Program-made: the position numbers and the translations under genes | Assembly (NCBI GenBank): GCA_001771575.1 | Contig: MEUD01000001.1 | Location: 1,117,277-1,181,276 of the forward strand | DNA length: 64,000 bases | DNA from: a candidate division WOR-1 bacterium RIFOXYB2_FULL_45_9 | GTDB lineage: Bacteria > Margulisbacteria > WOR-1 > O2-12-FULL-45-9 > XYB2-FULL-48-7 | Direction of reading: 5' to 3' | The notes under the pieces: generated by a model | The model's input: only the letters and a program-made list of their open reading frames with translations | What the model was told of the DNA's origin: nothing | The model's database searches: none | Part shown: one piece after another, positions 1-7,796 of the stretch | Position numbering within the stretch: position 1 is the first letter of the stretch | Layout of the letters: every line of letters begins with the position of its first letter

Positions 1-741
1 GCTTACACCGACGAACTGGAACCGGTCGGCTCCAAGAACTGTAAAGAAGGAAAGATCTATCTGGAAAGCCAGGCCTGGGCGGTCCTCTCCGGCACCGCCG
101 ACGAGGCACGGGCCAAACAGTGCATGGACTCGGTTAAAAAGAACCTCTCGACCGAACACGGGATCATGGTCATGACCCCCCCCTATTCCAAATTCTACTG
201 GCAGCTCGGTTCGATCGGCGTTTATCCTCCAGGGCTCAAGGAGAACGGAGCGATCTTCTGCCATCCTAACCCGTGGGCAATGATCGCTGAATGTTTGATC
301 GGCCGCGGCGACCAGGCTTTTGCCTATTACCGGGCGATCCTGCCGTCAGCCCGCCTCAAGATCGCCGACCTGCACAAGACCGAACCATACGTTTACTGCC
401 AAATGATCGCCGGCCGCGACCACAAAGACTTCGGCGAAGGAAAGAATTCCTGGCTGACCGGTTCCGCCTGCTGGAACTTTGTCGCCATGTCGCAATATAT
501 CATCGGGATCCGCGCCGACTATAAAGGATTGACGATCGATCCTTGTATTCCTAAAGCCTGGAAAGGTTTTACCGCCCGCCGGCAGTTTCGCGGCGCCACC
601 TACAATATTTCGGTAAAGAACCCCAGCGGGGTCAGCAAAGGGGTTAAACAAGTTACATTGGACGGCAAGGAATTGAAATCCAATATTCTGCCGGTCGGCA
701 AAGCGGGGGAAGAGTACAACGTCGATGTTGTAATGGGATAG
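1..741 (+). CDS. GH94 family sugar phosphorylase, C-terminal part (5' end outside window)
   Basis: The reading frame is open from base 1, so the gene starts upstream of the window. Visible motifs are those of the (alpha/alpha)6 barrel end and C-terminal beta domain of glycoside hydrolase family 94 (cellobiose/chitobiose phosphorylases): GKIYLESQAWAVLSG, TPPYSKFYWQLGSIGVYPPG, ENGAIFCHPNPW, EPYVYCQMIAG, WLTGSACW, IDPCIPKAWKGF and FRGATYNI. Family members split a beta-linked disaccharide with phosphate, usually in the cytoplasm. The exact substrate cannot be told from this fragment. The stop is TAG at 739-741, and the next gene converges from the other strand 8 bases on, leaving no room for a separate terminator. 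Confidence 0.9.
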   Translation, partial: AYTDELEPVGSKNCKEGKIYLESQAWAVLSGTADEARAKQCMDSVKKNLSTEHGIMVMTPPYSKFYWQLGSIGVYPPGLKENGAIFCHPNPWAMIAECLIGRGDQAFAYYRAILPSARLKIADLHKTEPYVYCQMIAGRDHKDFGEGKNSWLTGSACWNFVAMSQYIIGIRADYKGLTIDPCIPKAWKGFTARRQFRGATYNISVKNPSGVSKGVKQVTLDGKELKSNILPVGKAGEEYNVDVVMG

Positions 742-749
742 CCCGCGAC

Positions 750-1301
750 TTATCGCAATGCGATTACTTTTGTTTTAGCGATCGTGCGGCCGTCTATTAC
801 TATCCGAACAAAATAGACCCCGTTGTCTACGCTTTCGCCAAAGACCGATCTGCCGTCCCAGACAACCCGACTATAGCCGTCACTCCCGCGATTGGCGCTG
901 GTATCAGAAATCAGCTTAATAAGTCCTCCGGAAATATCAAAAACATATGCCTTCACTTGAGCGTCTACGGCATACTTATACGCGATGGTCACCGGCTGGC
1001 TAACCGGTACGAACGGATTTGGATAAACTATGGCCTCTCCTTCGCCGCTCGGGATTATCGCGACCGCTCCTCCCGCTTGAGGGAATAGGGGCGTATAGAT
1101 CATTGAAGCCAAGCCAACGCTCCCTCCATAGCCACCACCATAGATCAATCCGGCGACGCTTTCACCCGCCACTCCATAATTAATATAATTTGTTCCGGTA
1201 GAAATGGCCGGGGTCATAGTTAACGCTTCCGGAGTGGTGCTATAAGCAAACCCGGGGGATAAAAACAAAACCAGTGAAACAATGATCAGGAGCAACTTCA
1301 T
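750..1301 (-). CDS. Secreted protein with FlgD-like/T9SS-like C-terminal domain
   Basis: A protein of 183 residues. Residues 1-20 form a clear signal peptide (short basic start, hydrophobic core, cleavage near FAYS). A Gly-rich middle is followed by a C-terminal Ig-like module of about 85 residues with the VYPNPF signature, the PVTIAYKY and VFDISGGLI strands and the final NGVYFVRI...KVIALR, as in FlgD Ig-like and type-A sorting-like domains. Such modules sit at the end of many exported proteins in environmental phyla. The function of the rest is unknown. It is probably the only gene of its unit, with a leaderless-type promoter directly upstream of the ATG. Confidence 0.75.
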   Translation of the reverse strand: MKLLLIIVSLVLFLSPGFAYSTTPEALTMTPAISTGTNYINYGVAGESVAGLIYGGGYGGSVGLASMIYTPLFPQAGGAVAIIPSGEGEAIVYPNPFVPVSQPVTIAYKYAVDAQVKAYVFDISGGLIKLISDTSANRGSDGYSRVVWDGRSVFGESVDNGVYFVRIVIDGRTIAKTKVIALR

Positions 1302-1307
1302 ATTTAA

Positions 1308-1336
1308 ATCCTATAGTTTTTCACCCGGGGTGTCAA
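1308..1336 (-). promoter_or_regulatory. Promoter, leaderless type, for the 750-1301 gene
   Basis: On the minus strand TTGACA (1336-1331), a 17-base spacer and TAGGAT (1313-1308) are followed by six bases and the ATG at 1301. The predicted transcription start falls on the A of the ATG. An AGGA stretch overlaps the -10 box, so it would not be in the transcript. Confidence 0.6.
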
Positions 1337-1340
1337 GAAA

Positions 1341-1349
1341 TGCTATAAT
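1341..1349 (+). promoter_or_regulatory. Extended -10 promoter for the 1371 gene
   Basis: TGCTATAAT gives an extended -10 box. The start codon is 22 bases further on and is preceded by a good ribosome binding site (GAGGTGG), so this gene has a normal leader. There is no convincing -35 box at the right distance. The promoter lies back to back with that of the divergent neighbour. Confidence 0.6.
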
Positions 1350-1370
1350 TATCAAGCAAGAGGTGGCTTT

Positions 1371-2285
1371 ATGAAAACGATTAATTGCGCGGTTAAGTTC
1401 AAAGCACAACAGCTGACAGCCATGCTATTGTTTCTATGCTTGGCCGCTCCCGCTCTGGCCGTCCCATCTTATCTCAATTATCAAGGGGTCCTGCGCGACG
1501 ACCAGGGGCGCCTGGTGACCGGAACCAAAGAATTGACCTTTAAGCTCTATGACGTCGCAACCGCCGGGACTGCTCTTTGGACCATGGCTTCTCCTGAAGT
1601 TGTCGTGAGCAACGGCCTCTACAATGTCCAGCTCGGCCCGCTCGGTTATACCGAGCTCGCCTCCGGCCGCCGCTGGCTCGAAATTACCATTGGGACAGAA
1701 ACTCTCTCTCCCCGACTCGAGATCCTCTCCGTCGCCTACGCGGTAACAGCGGGCCAGGCCGAATCAGCGACCACTCTTGGGGGATATTCACCGGCCGCGA
1801 CCGGCAGTGGCAGCTTTATTCCAGTCACCACCAGCGGAAAACTTGACGCGTCGGTCATTCCAGTCTCCAGCGGCGGGAACGCCGATACGGTCGACAGCTT
1901 TCACGCCAACTCAACCGCGACCGCCGGACAAATCCTCCCACTTGACGACAATAAACAGTTTAAAGGGATGTCGGTTTCAGCGGAGGCGAGCGGGAACAAC
2001 TACGCTTTATTCGTTAATGGGGGGAAACTTGGGGTTAAAACAGGGTCGAATATGATTGCTGGAACAGGGACGATTACTTCTGGCGTTACGTTTACTGATA
2101 TCGCAAATACCTCTGTAACGTCAAACAGCATTATTTTGCTTTCTATCGGCAACAACGCTTCCGCAAACACAAATGGCGGAATCCGGGTTTCACTGGTTAG
2201 CAATGGCGTCGCTTTTCGGGTCGCGACATTGGATGGAAATAACGCGTCTGCCAATATCCCCTTTTCGTATTTTATTATCAATTAA
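1371..2285 (+). CDS. Secreted protein with tail-fibre/surface-repeat-like architecture
   Basis: A protein of 304 residues. The N-terminal 31 residues contain a signal peptide (hydrophobic core MLLFLCLAAPALA, cut before VPSYL). The mature start YLNYQGVLRDDQG, then LTFKLYDVATAGTALW and NGLYNVQLG, is a pattern I know from exported surface proteins of environmental bacteria. It is followed by a low-complexity Ser/Thr/Asn/Gly-rich half (LGGYSPAATGSGSF, DSFHANSTATAGQILPL) like phage-fibre and adhesin stalks. No enzyme motif is seen. The start is supported by GAGGTGG nine bases upstream. Its stop overlaps the stop of the convergent gene by three bases. Confidence 0.65.
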   Translation: MKTINCAVKFKAQQLTAMLLFLCLAAPALAVPSYLNYQGVLRDDQGRLVTGTKELTFKLYDVATAGTALWTMASPEVVVSNGLYNVQLGPLGYTELASGRRWLEITIGTETLSPRLEILSVAYAVTAGQAESATTLGGYSPAATGSGSFIPVTTSGKLDASVIPVSSGGNADTVDSFHANSTATAGQILPLDDNKQFKGMSVSAEASGNNYALFVNGGKLGVKTGSNMIAGTGTITSGVTFTDIANTSVTSNSIILLSIGNNASANTNGGIRVSLVSNGVAFRVATLDGNNASANIPFSYFIIN

Positions 2286-3250
2286 TACGCGCAGAAATTT
2301 AAAGTATAATCGTTGAATTGAGGGGTAGCGGCTCCGGTTGTACTAAAAATAAATTTGGCATGCAGAAAGCGATTCGGTTGATTAACTATCGTATTGCCCG
2401 GTCCCAGCGGCAGGTACCCAGACCAATTTGACGCCCCATCTCCAGATTCAGTCTCAACTATTAATGAGGTTCCGCTTGGAGTATCCGCGTTCCAGTTCAA
2501 AGTCGCTCCATCATTAAAATTATTAAACGGGGTCCCCGTATCAATAGTCACGATATATGAGCCGGAAGTAACACTTAAGCCTAAGATGATCGAGCCAGGA
2601 ATGGTCGTAATATCCAAACTGTTTTGAGGATCGATCGTCCCCTGCCAGTTTTCAGTTTCCGTAAAATTTTGGGTGGAGCAAACCGGCCCATCGGCTACGT
2701 CCGCCTCTGCCTCAGCTTCAAGAACATCCTGAATCACATCTTCGGTAATATCCGGGATAATATCCTGCGCGATATCTTCTATCACATCAGGAATAATATC
2801 CGGCTTAACGTCTTCAGCAACATCCTGGACCACATCTTCGGTAATGTCCGGGATAACATCAAGTATCGTGTCCAAAGGAGTATCGTGTTCCACATCAGGG
2901 ATCACATCCGGGATTACATCAGGGGTGTCCTGGTTCACGTCAATAATAGTATCCAGCGCGACATCGGCTAAGGCGTCGGCTTCTTTCCCCCCGTCTAAGA
3001 TATCTTCAACCGTATCGTTTAAAACATCTTTCCCGTCGACATCGGTCAAAGAGGCATCGTTTACTGCTTGTACCTTCTCCGGAGCCAGCATCTCCGCCGC
3101 GAAAGAACAGCCGATCGTCAGATGGGCGGCGGTAATCATCGCCGCCAAACCGGTCGACTGGCCAAGCCTGGTGGCCCGTACGTTTGGTATTGGTGTTGGT
3201 AGCGCTGTTTGCGGACGAACCCTGGATATCATTCCCATTCTATTGATCAT
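2282..3250 (-). CDS. Asp/Val-repeat protein, last gene of a kinase operon
   Basis: A protein of 322 residues from the chosen ATG at 3250. That start has GGAGG five bases upstream and overlaps the kinase stop (ATGATCAATAG), so the two genes are translationally coupled. A longer frame to 3298 lacks a site. A weak hydrophobic stretch near residues 35-52 (GLAAMITAAHLTIGCSFAA) could be an anchor or signal. Residues of about 65-185 are a degenerate repeat of acidic heptad-like units (D-V/I-I-P-D-V/I, E-D-V/I-x-Q-D-V), giving a very acidic, possibly calcium-binding stalk. The final about 130 residues form a predicted beta-sandwich with two Cys (VCSTQNF and NFCAY). I do not recognise the family. Confidence 0.65.
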   Translation of the reverse strand: MINRMGMISRVRPQTALPTPIPNVRATRLGQSTGLAAMITAAHLTIGCSFAAEMLAPEKVQAVNDASLTDVDGKDVLNDTVEDILDGGKEADALADVALDTIIDVNQDTPDVIPDVIPDVEHDTPLDTILDVIPDITEDVVQDVAEDVKPDIIPDVIEDIAQDIIPDITEDVIQDVLEAEAEADVADGPVCSTQNFTETENWQGTIDPQNSLDITTIPGSIILGLSVTSGSYIVTIDTGTPFNNFNDGATLNWNADTPSGTSLIVETESGDGASNWSGYLPLGPGNTIVNQPNRFLHAKFIFSTTGAATPQFNDYTLNFCAY

Positions 3251-4556
3251 TTTGTCCTCCAATATTGACCATCGAAAGAGAAAAGTTGGTTTGGCCAAAT
3301 TGCAATAAGTGGTTCCGCCGGATCTGCTTCAGCTCGTCAACAAAGACCCGCGCCGAAGGGTGTCGGTTTTCGGCTCGTTTCTGGAATGCCTTGGCGAAAA
3401 AGTCCCCCAGCGGTTCGCCTAAAAAGCTAAAATCCGGGAGTGGGATATTTTCGTCCGTAACCCGCCTGCCATAAGCGGAAGCGTCGTCGGTCGGTTTGAT
3501 TGGATAGGGGGCTCGTCCAGTGATCAATTCAAAGATAATGACCGACAGGGCGTAATAATCGGCCCGCCAGTCAGCTTCTTCCCCCTTCCAGACTTCAGGA
3601 GACATATAAAGAGGGGTGCCGAAGACCCCCTGTTTATACGCTTGAGTAAGTTTGAGCGATTTTTTCCCCAGCTCCCGGCGGATATATTTAGCCAATCCCC
3701 AGTCGCCGATCTTAAAGCGGTCCCTGTCTTCCCCTTCGGGGCGATAGATAAAGATGTTGTCCGGCTTCAGGTCGCGGTGGACGATCCCTTCGCGATGGAC
3801 CGCCAGCAAAGTTTCGCCAATGGCGATCCCCAGGTCAAGGACGTAATCCACGGGGAAATAATTGATCCCTTCCTGTTGTTGTTTTTTTTCAACAATATTC
3901 TCCAACGTCCCCGAGGGCATATATTCCATGGTGATGTACGGGATCGAACCATTGTAGCCCTGCAAAGGCCGACCGGTCAGCATTTCAAAAGTTTTCGCGC
4001 TCAAGCGGCCCAGGTCGTACAGGTGGACCACTCCTTCGATCACCAGGCGGGCCTGATTCCTGGCTTCCGCGCTTTCAAACCGGGCGATCGTCGCCGGATC
4101 ATTGAGCGATCCTTCCAAAGGGATCTTTAAAACAACTTCCAGGTCAAGTCTCCGGTCATAAACCAACAATGTTGACGCCATCCCTCCCTGTCCCAGCGGC
4201 CGCTTGACCTCGTAGCGCTCCAAAAAGGTCTGGTGAAGATAATCCTCTTTCATCGATTGAAGAGCGGCAAGCTCTCCTTGTTTCCTTTCAATTTCCATGG
4301 CTCGGCCAGAGATCGTTAACCGATCTGCGACCAAAACTTTATGCGCGCCATAGCCTAAAACCGCGCTCGCCAGGGCCGCGACTAAATGCGACCACGGCTT
4401 ATAGAGAGGGTCGTTAAATGAGGCTTTGACACTCCCGTATCCCCCACCGGCCGCGCAAGCGGCGATCAACCCCGCTTTGGCGACGCCGGAAGCAATGGGG
4501 TGTCGATTCGCGAAGCGATCCACACCGGCGATTCTTTTACTAATCGAGCTAGCCAT
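3240..4556 (-). CDS. Membrane-associated Ser/Thr protein kinase (Hanks type)
   Basis: A protein of 438 residues. Two hydrophobic segments lie near residues 24-42 and 56-76, then a charged helix, then a kinase domain from about residue 114. Motifs: glycine loop GQGGMAS (122-128), ATP lysine in VVLKIP (K144), catalytic loop HRDLKPDN (260-267), DWG (285-287) in place of DFG but with the metal aspartate kept, GTPLYMSPE in the activation segment, and FELITGRAPYP. All catalytic residues are present, so it should be active. Unusually the membrane part is N-terminal and the kinase C-terminal, the reverse of PknB-type sensors. Its ATG overlaps the upstream stop (TAATG). Confidence 0.92.
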   Translation of the reverse strand: MASSISKRIAGVDRFANRHPIASGVAKAGLIAACAAGGGYGSVKASFNDPLYKPWSHLVAALASAVLGYGAHKVLVADRLTISGRAMEIERKQGELAALQSMKEDYLHQTFLERYEVKRPLGQGGMASTLLVYDRRLDLEVVLKIPLEGSLNDPATIARFESAEARNQARLVIEGVVHLYDLGRLSAKTFEMLTGRPLQGYNGSIPYITMEYMPSGTLENIVEKKQQQEGINYFPVDYVLDLGIAIGETLLAVHREGIVHRDLKPDNIFIYRPEGEDRDRFKIGDWGLAKYIRRELGKKSLKLTQAYKQGVFGTPLYMSPEVWKGEEADWRADYYALSVIIFELITGRAPYPIKPTDDASAYGRRVTDENIPLPDFSFLGEPLGDFFAKAFQKRAENRHPSARVFVDELKQIRRNHLLQFGQTNFSLSMVNIGGQNDQ

Positions 4557-6088
4557 TAAAAAGCCCCCCGCGGCGAATCTATGGATAACGGATTAAGCGG
4601 CAAGGTCGCCGGCTGAAGAGCGCCGTAACCAACCATGATCATCGCGGAAACCGGACTGATCGCGCCGGCTTCGTCACTGATCTTTCCGCCGGCAACTTCT
4701 GACTGAATATATATCCGGCCAAATCTGATCCGGCCTTGAGCGCCGGCTCTTATTTGCTGATAGTTATCCCTGTTAATTAATGTAAAGCTCGGCCCGCCGG
4801 CCAAATCGCCGCCAAAAAAGGCAACAGCGCGCAATTGAGCCCCTCTGCAAGAGTCAAAGTCAAACCGCGCGGCGGCGTCAAGCCTTTCGCTAAGCCAGGC
4901 CCCTCCGCCATAGCCGCCTACGCCTGTTCCACCAAGCTGGCGGTCGCCCCCAAATATCCCTCCCGCGAAAACATTAAGCGGCTCGCTGATCCTTAATGAA
5001 ATTCCCGCCGCGCCAAAAATAACCGTTTGCGGCTCGTCATTTCTTCGGCCGATAAAAAGAGCGTCCTCAATGGTTAGGCCAAACTTTTTCGATAATTGAA
5101 AATTGAACCGTCCATTTTGGCTAAAACCAAATGTGTTTGGAACAAGCCGCGCGGCATCCGCGTCAAGAGTTGTCGTTCTGGTCCGCTCTCCCCCAATTTG
5201 GATATGGGCGTTCATTCCCTCTGTTCTCCACTCCGCTGTTCCGGTCAACGTGTCCGCTCCCGACCGGGATTCGCCGATATTTGGGGCCAGCGCTAACGCG
5301 CCGCGGTAATCAACTTGTCCCCGGAAGGTTGCGCTTCTAAATATTTGCCAGGAGGCTCCTCCTAAACCAACGATCCCTCCCGCTTCACCTGTCGCGTATC
5401 CTCCCCCCAATACCAATCGATACCTCTCGCCGGCGGGGGACTCGGCAACAGGAGCCAACTTTTTAGTCGGCGCGAGACGATTGGCCCGTAGTTCCGCAGG
5501 CTTACTGATGTCGCCGCAAATAGTTCCAATTTTGGCATTGATCGCTTCCAGGGTGATTGCCGTTTGATCAAGTTTACTGCCTGACGGCAAACGACCGTTA
5601 AGCTGGAGGACCAGGTCACGGAGCGAGGGAAGATAAGTTAACGACAAGCCTCTTAGTCGATTGCTGTCACGAGAGAGAACAAACTCAAGGTTTTGGGTCG
5701 CCTGCGACAATTGTCCGCGCAATGCCTGATATTCTTGCCTGGCTGTCTGGATCTTGCCGATGGCTAATTGTAAGTTGTCGACGTCCTCTTTCAGGACGGT
5801 CAGTTTGTTCCTTCTGGTCAATTCCGCGACCATGTCATTTAAGATCCTAAGGCGTTTTTCAAAAGGATCGGTTTCCGTCGTCGAGCGGGCCAGATCGATA
5901 AATATTCGGCTCGTTTCATCGGTAAAGACCAATCCGCCGATCGCGCCGTTTAATTCCTCGATCACCTGGGCCATGGTTTGAACGGCTTTCATCTCCGACA
6001 AAATATTTAACGCGTCGGCATTATCTTGCGCCTTGGCCGGATCGATCACCCGTCCTCTTTCTACTGTGCAGATCGCGTTTATTTCCAT
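4556..6088 (-). CDS. Helical plus beta-barrel-like protein in the kinase operon
   Basis: A protein of 510 residues from ATG 6088, chosen because GAGGAGAG lies just upstream. The longer frame to 6130 has no site and overlaps the preceding gene. Residues 1-215 are helical and coiled-coil rich (for example KEDVDNLQLAIGKIQ). From about 225 on, alternating hydrophobic strands with Gly and aromatic turns (RYRLVLGGGYATGEAGG, INVFAGG-like and GGGAWLSERLDAAARFD patterns) resemble an outer-membrane beta-barrel. No signal peptide is visible, which is odd for an exported barrel, so the location is uncertain. It lies 10 bases after the lipoprotein-like gene and overlaps the kinase start, so it is part of the same operon. 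Confidence 0.6.
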   Translation of the reverse strand: MEINAICTVERGRVIDPAKAQDNADALNILSEMKAVQTMAQVIEELNGAIGGLVFTDETSRIFIDLARSTTETDPFEKRLRILNDMVAELTRRNKLTVLKEDVDNLQLAIGKIQTARQEYQALRGQLSQATQNLEFVLSRDSNRLRGLSLTYLPSLRDLVLQLNGRLPSGSKLDQTAITLEAINAKIGTICGDISKPAELRANRLAPTKKLAPVAESPAGERYRLVLGGGYATGEAGGIVGLGGASWQIFRSATFRGQVDYRGALALAPNIGESRSGADTLTGTAEWRTEGMNAHIQIGGERTRTTTLDADAARLVPNTFGFSQNGRFNFQLSKKFGLTIEDALFIGRRNDEPQTVIFGAAGISLRISEPLNVFAGGIFGGDRQLGGTGVGGYGGGAWLSERLDAAARFDFDSCRGAQLRAVAFFGGDLAGGPSFTLINRDNYQQIRAGAQGRIRFGRIYIQSEVAGGKISDEAGAISPVSAMIMVGYGALQPATLPLNPLSIDSPRGAF

Positions 6089-6098
6089 GATTCTCTCC

Positions 6099-6641
6099 TC
6101 AATTGTCCTTGCACTGGCCGCCGACCACAATCTGGCCCAATGGGCATCGGATCTCTTTCGCCGGCGGTCGACTGCCGGTTGAGGCCGGAATTGATCTTAC
6201 CGGGGGGGGAATAATCGACGGCGCTGAACTGGCTGGCGGCGGGGGAACAAGGCTGGCGCTTGGAGGAGCGAGTGTCGGAAGGGCCGGCAATATCGACGCG
6301 GGCGCGGCAATTGGCGGACAAGCCGGCAAACTGGCCGCGTCGAGCACTATTACGCCGGTTAACTCTTGAATTCCGCCGGCCCAGACCCCTGACAGTCTGT
6401 TTTCCCTTTGCCTCAAGTCAAGGACCGTCTTAATCCCGCTCGCTTCCAGCGCATGTCGCATCGGGATCGCCTGGTCATCGTTGGGGTGTCCGCAGATGTT
6501 GCGGACCACATAATAACTGACGTGATCGAGCGTTGAAGCTTGATCAAGCGGGATTGAGTGCCTTTCTTTTGAAATTCCGCAGGCCGCCGCGGCGGTTAGC
6601 GCTATGGCGGGAAAAATGTGGCGTATTCTCGAAATTCTCAT
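6099..6641 (-). CDS. Lipoprotein-like protein with phosphatase-like fragment and Pro-rich tail
   Basis: A protein of 180 residues. The start has a basic N-terminus, a hydrophobic run (IFPAIALTAAAAC) and a Cys at about 21 that could be lipidated, although the lipobox is poor. Residues 30-100 include SYYVVRNICGHPND and GIKTVLDLRQREN, similar to the opening strands of dual-specificity/tyrosine phosphatase folds, but no CX5R active-site loop follows. The C-terminal 80 residues are Pro/Ala/Ser-rich and end with CPLGQIVVGGQCKDN. It is the first gene of the kinase operon. The phosphatase-like reading is tentative. Confidence 0.55.
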   Translation of the reverse strand: MRISRIRHIFPAIALTAAAACGISKERHSIPLDQASTLDHVSYYVVRNICGHPNDDQAIPMRHALEASGIKTVLDLRQRENRLSGVWAGGIQELTGVIVLDAASLPACPPIAAPASILPALPTLAPPSASLVPPPPASSAPSIIPPPVRSIPASTGSRPPAKEIRCPLGQIVVGGQCKDN

Positions 6642-6711
6642 ATACCTGCTTTTCGGTGAGATCTTACGAGAATTTCACTCCAAAAGAAATAACTTAGACG
6701 AGGCTAAAAAG

Positions 6712-7548
6712 CTATTTTGTGCCGAACTTGGTCAAATAGACCGCTCCAAGGCCGCAAAGAGCGGCAAAAAACTTCACGAAAAACCCAATTATCGGGATCA
6801 AGCCGACCAGAAAAAGGAGGGTGACACCGGTTAGGGTCTCGACCATCATCGGCTTATTGTAGACCTTGAACGCGTTTAAGGTTTTCTTCCCCAAAAGATG
6901 GGCCGCGCCAAAATAGCCAAAGAAAGCGGCAAGGCCAACCAACAACACCCACAAAGGAATGATCATAACCCCGATCAAACTTATCATCAAGATAAAGATG
7001 ACCGGCAGAAAAAGGAGAAAAGCGAGCGTCCCGATCAGGAATGTCCGCATTAAATTGGTTTCGATCGAGCCCGAAACCTTGCCGAGAGGGTCCATAAAAA
7101 GGACCACCATGATCATAGCCAAGACGATAAATCCAATGAAGGTCAGTAGTTTAAAGAAAAACAACCCTTTGACCATCCCGCCGCTGGTAAAGAAGACCAT
7201 CGCTGGTCCAACTCCCGGCGCGGTCACTTCCACGACGCTCCCTTTCACCACCGCTCCCGGTTCCTTAACAAGCATGCCGCCAACCGCGACCGCGTCCCCT
7301 TGGACTTTCGCGCTCTCCTTCAGCACAACATTCCCGCCGACGGAGACCGCTGAACCGGTAACTTTGCCAAAAACGGTGACGTTGCCGCCGATTGAAACCG
7401 CGTCTTTAACCTCCGCGCCGATCGGCACGATCACTCCATCCCCAACTTTAACAAGCGAGGAATCGGCAGTCACGAGTTCTTTAATAACGGCAAAAGCGGA
7501 AGTGGAAATTAGAACAACAGCCAGCAGAGCCAAAATCCTCTTTTTCAT
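6712..7548 (-). CDS. Bactofilin-like (polymer-forming) membrane protein
   Basis: A protein of 278 residues from ATG 7548, preceded by GGAGG with seven bases spacing and overlapping the stop of the small frame upstream. Residues 1-20 are a signal peptide (LALLAVVLISTSAFA). Residues 30-105 carry short repeated hydrophobic turns (VSIGGNVTVFGKVTGSAVSV, VAVGGMLVKEPGAVVKG), the beta-helix pattern of bactofilin/polymer-forming cytoskeletal domains. Residues 125-275 hold about four membrane helices. The sequence fits the class of bactofilin-repeat membrane proteins whose role is not settled. It is tentatively exported, with the repeats outside the cytoplasm. Confidence 0.7.
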   Translation of the reverse strand: MKKRILALLAVVLISTSAFAVIKELVTADSSLVKVGDGVIVPIGAEVKDAVSIGGNVTVFGKVTGSAVSVGGNVVLKESAKVQGDAVAVGGMLVKEPGAVVKGSVVEVTAPGVGPAMVFFTSGGMVKGLFFFKLLTFIGFIVLAMIMVVLFMDPLGKVSGSIETNLMRTFLIGTLAFLLFLPVIFILMISLIGVMIIPLWVLLVGLAAFFGYFGAAHLLGKKTLNAFKVYNKPMMVETLTGVTLLFLVGLIPIIGFFVKFFAALCGLGAVYLTKFGTK

Positions 7549-7762
7549 CAAAGACCCTCCTTGGGTAAACTGGGATTTTCCGGGTCAATTATAGGCTCGG
7601 TATCCTCAAAAGTCAACCGCGCCTTCTTTTTGGCTGACAGGGGGAATATTTGATAATTCTCTCCCGGAGCCACGACCAGCGTAGCCAGATCTTTAGCTCC
7701 TTGCCGCTCATTTTTATCTCTCTGACCTGATTGACCGGCAACTGATAAACTACTTTATACAT
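7548..7762 (-). pseudogene. Small gene broken by a one-base frameshift
   Basis: ATG 7762 has an AGGAAGG site and opens a frame (MYKVVYQLPVNQVREIKMSG...) that stops at 7613 after 49 codons with a strange basic tail. Shifting frame by one base near the AAA at about 7690 gives a smooth product of about 71 residues, continuing KELKDLATLVVAPGENYQI and ending DPENPSLPKEGL. Its TGA (7550-7548) overlaps the next ATG, as in a coupled operon. The simplest reading is a single lost A, either a real mutation or an assembly error. The family is not recognised. Confidence 0.5.
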
Positions 7763-7796
7763 AAACTTTTCCTTCCTGCAACATTAGTACCACTTA

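Noticed and set aside
2700-3000. CRISPR-like repeats
   Set aside because: The periodic sequence codes for the acidic repeat protein and has no identical repeats or spacers. No cas genes are in the window.
2624-3308. Plus-strand frames across the Asp/Val repeat
   Set aside because: They are mirror images of the repetitive minus-strand gene and lack starts and homology.
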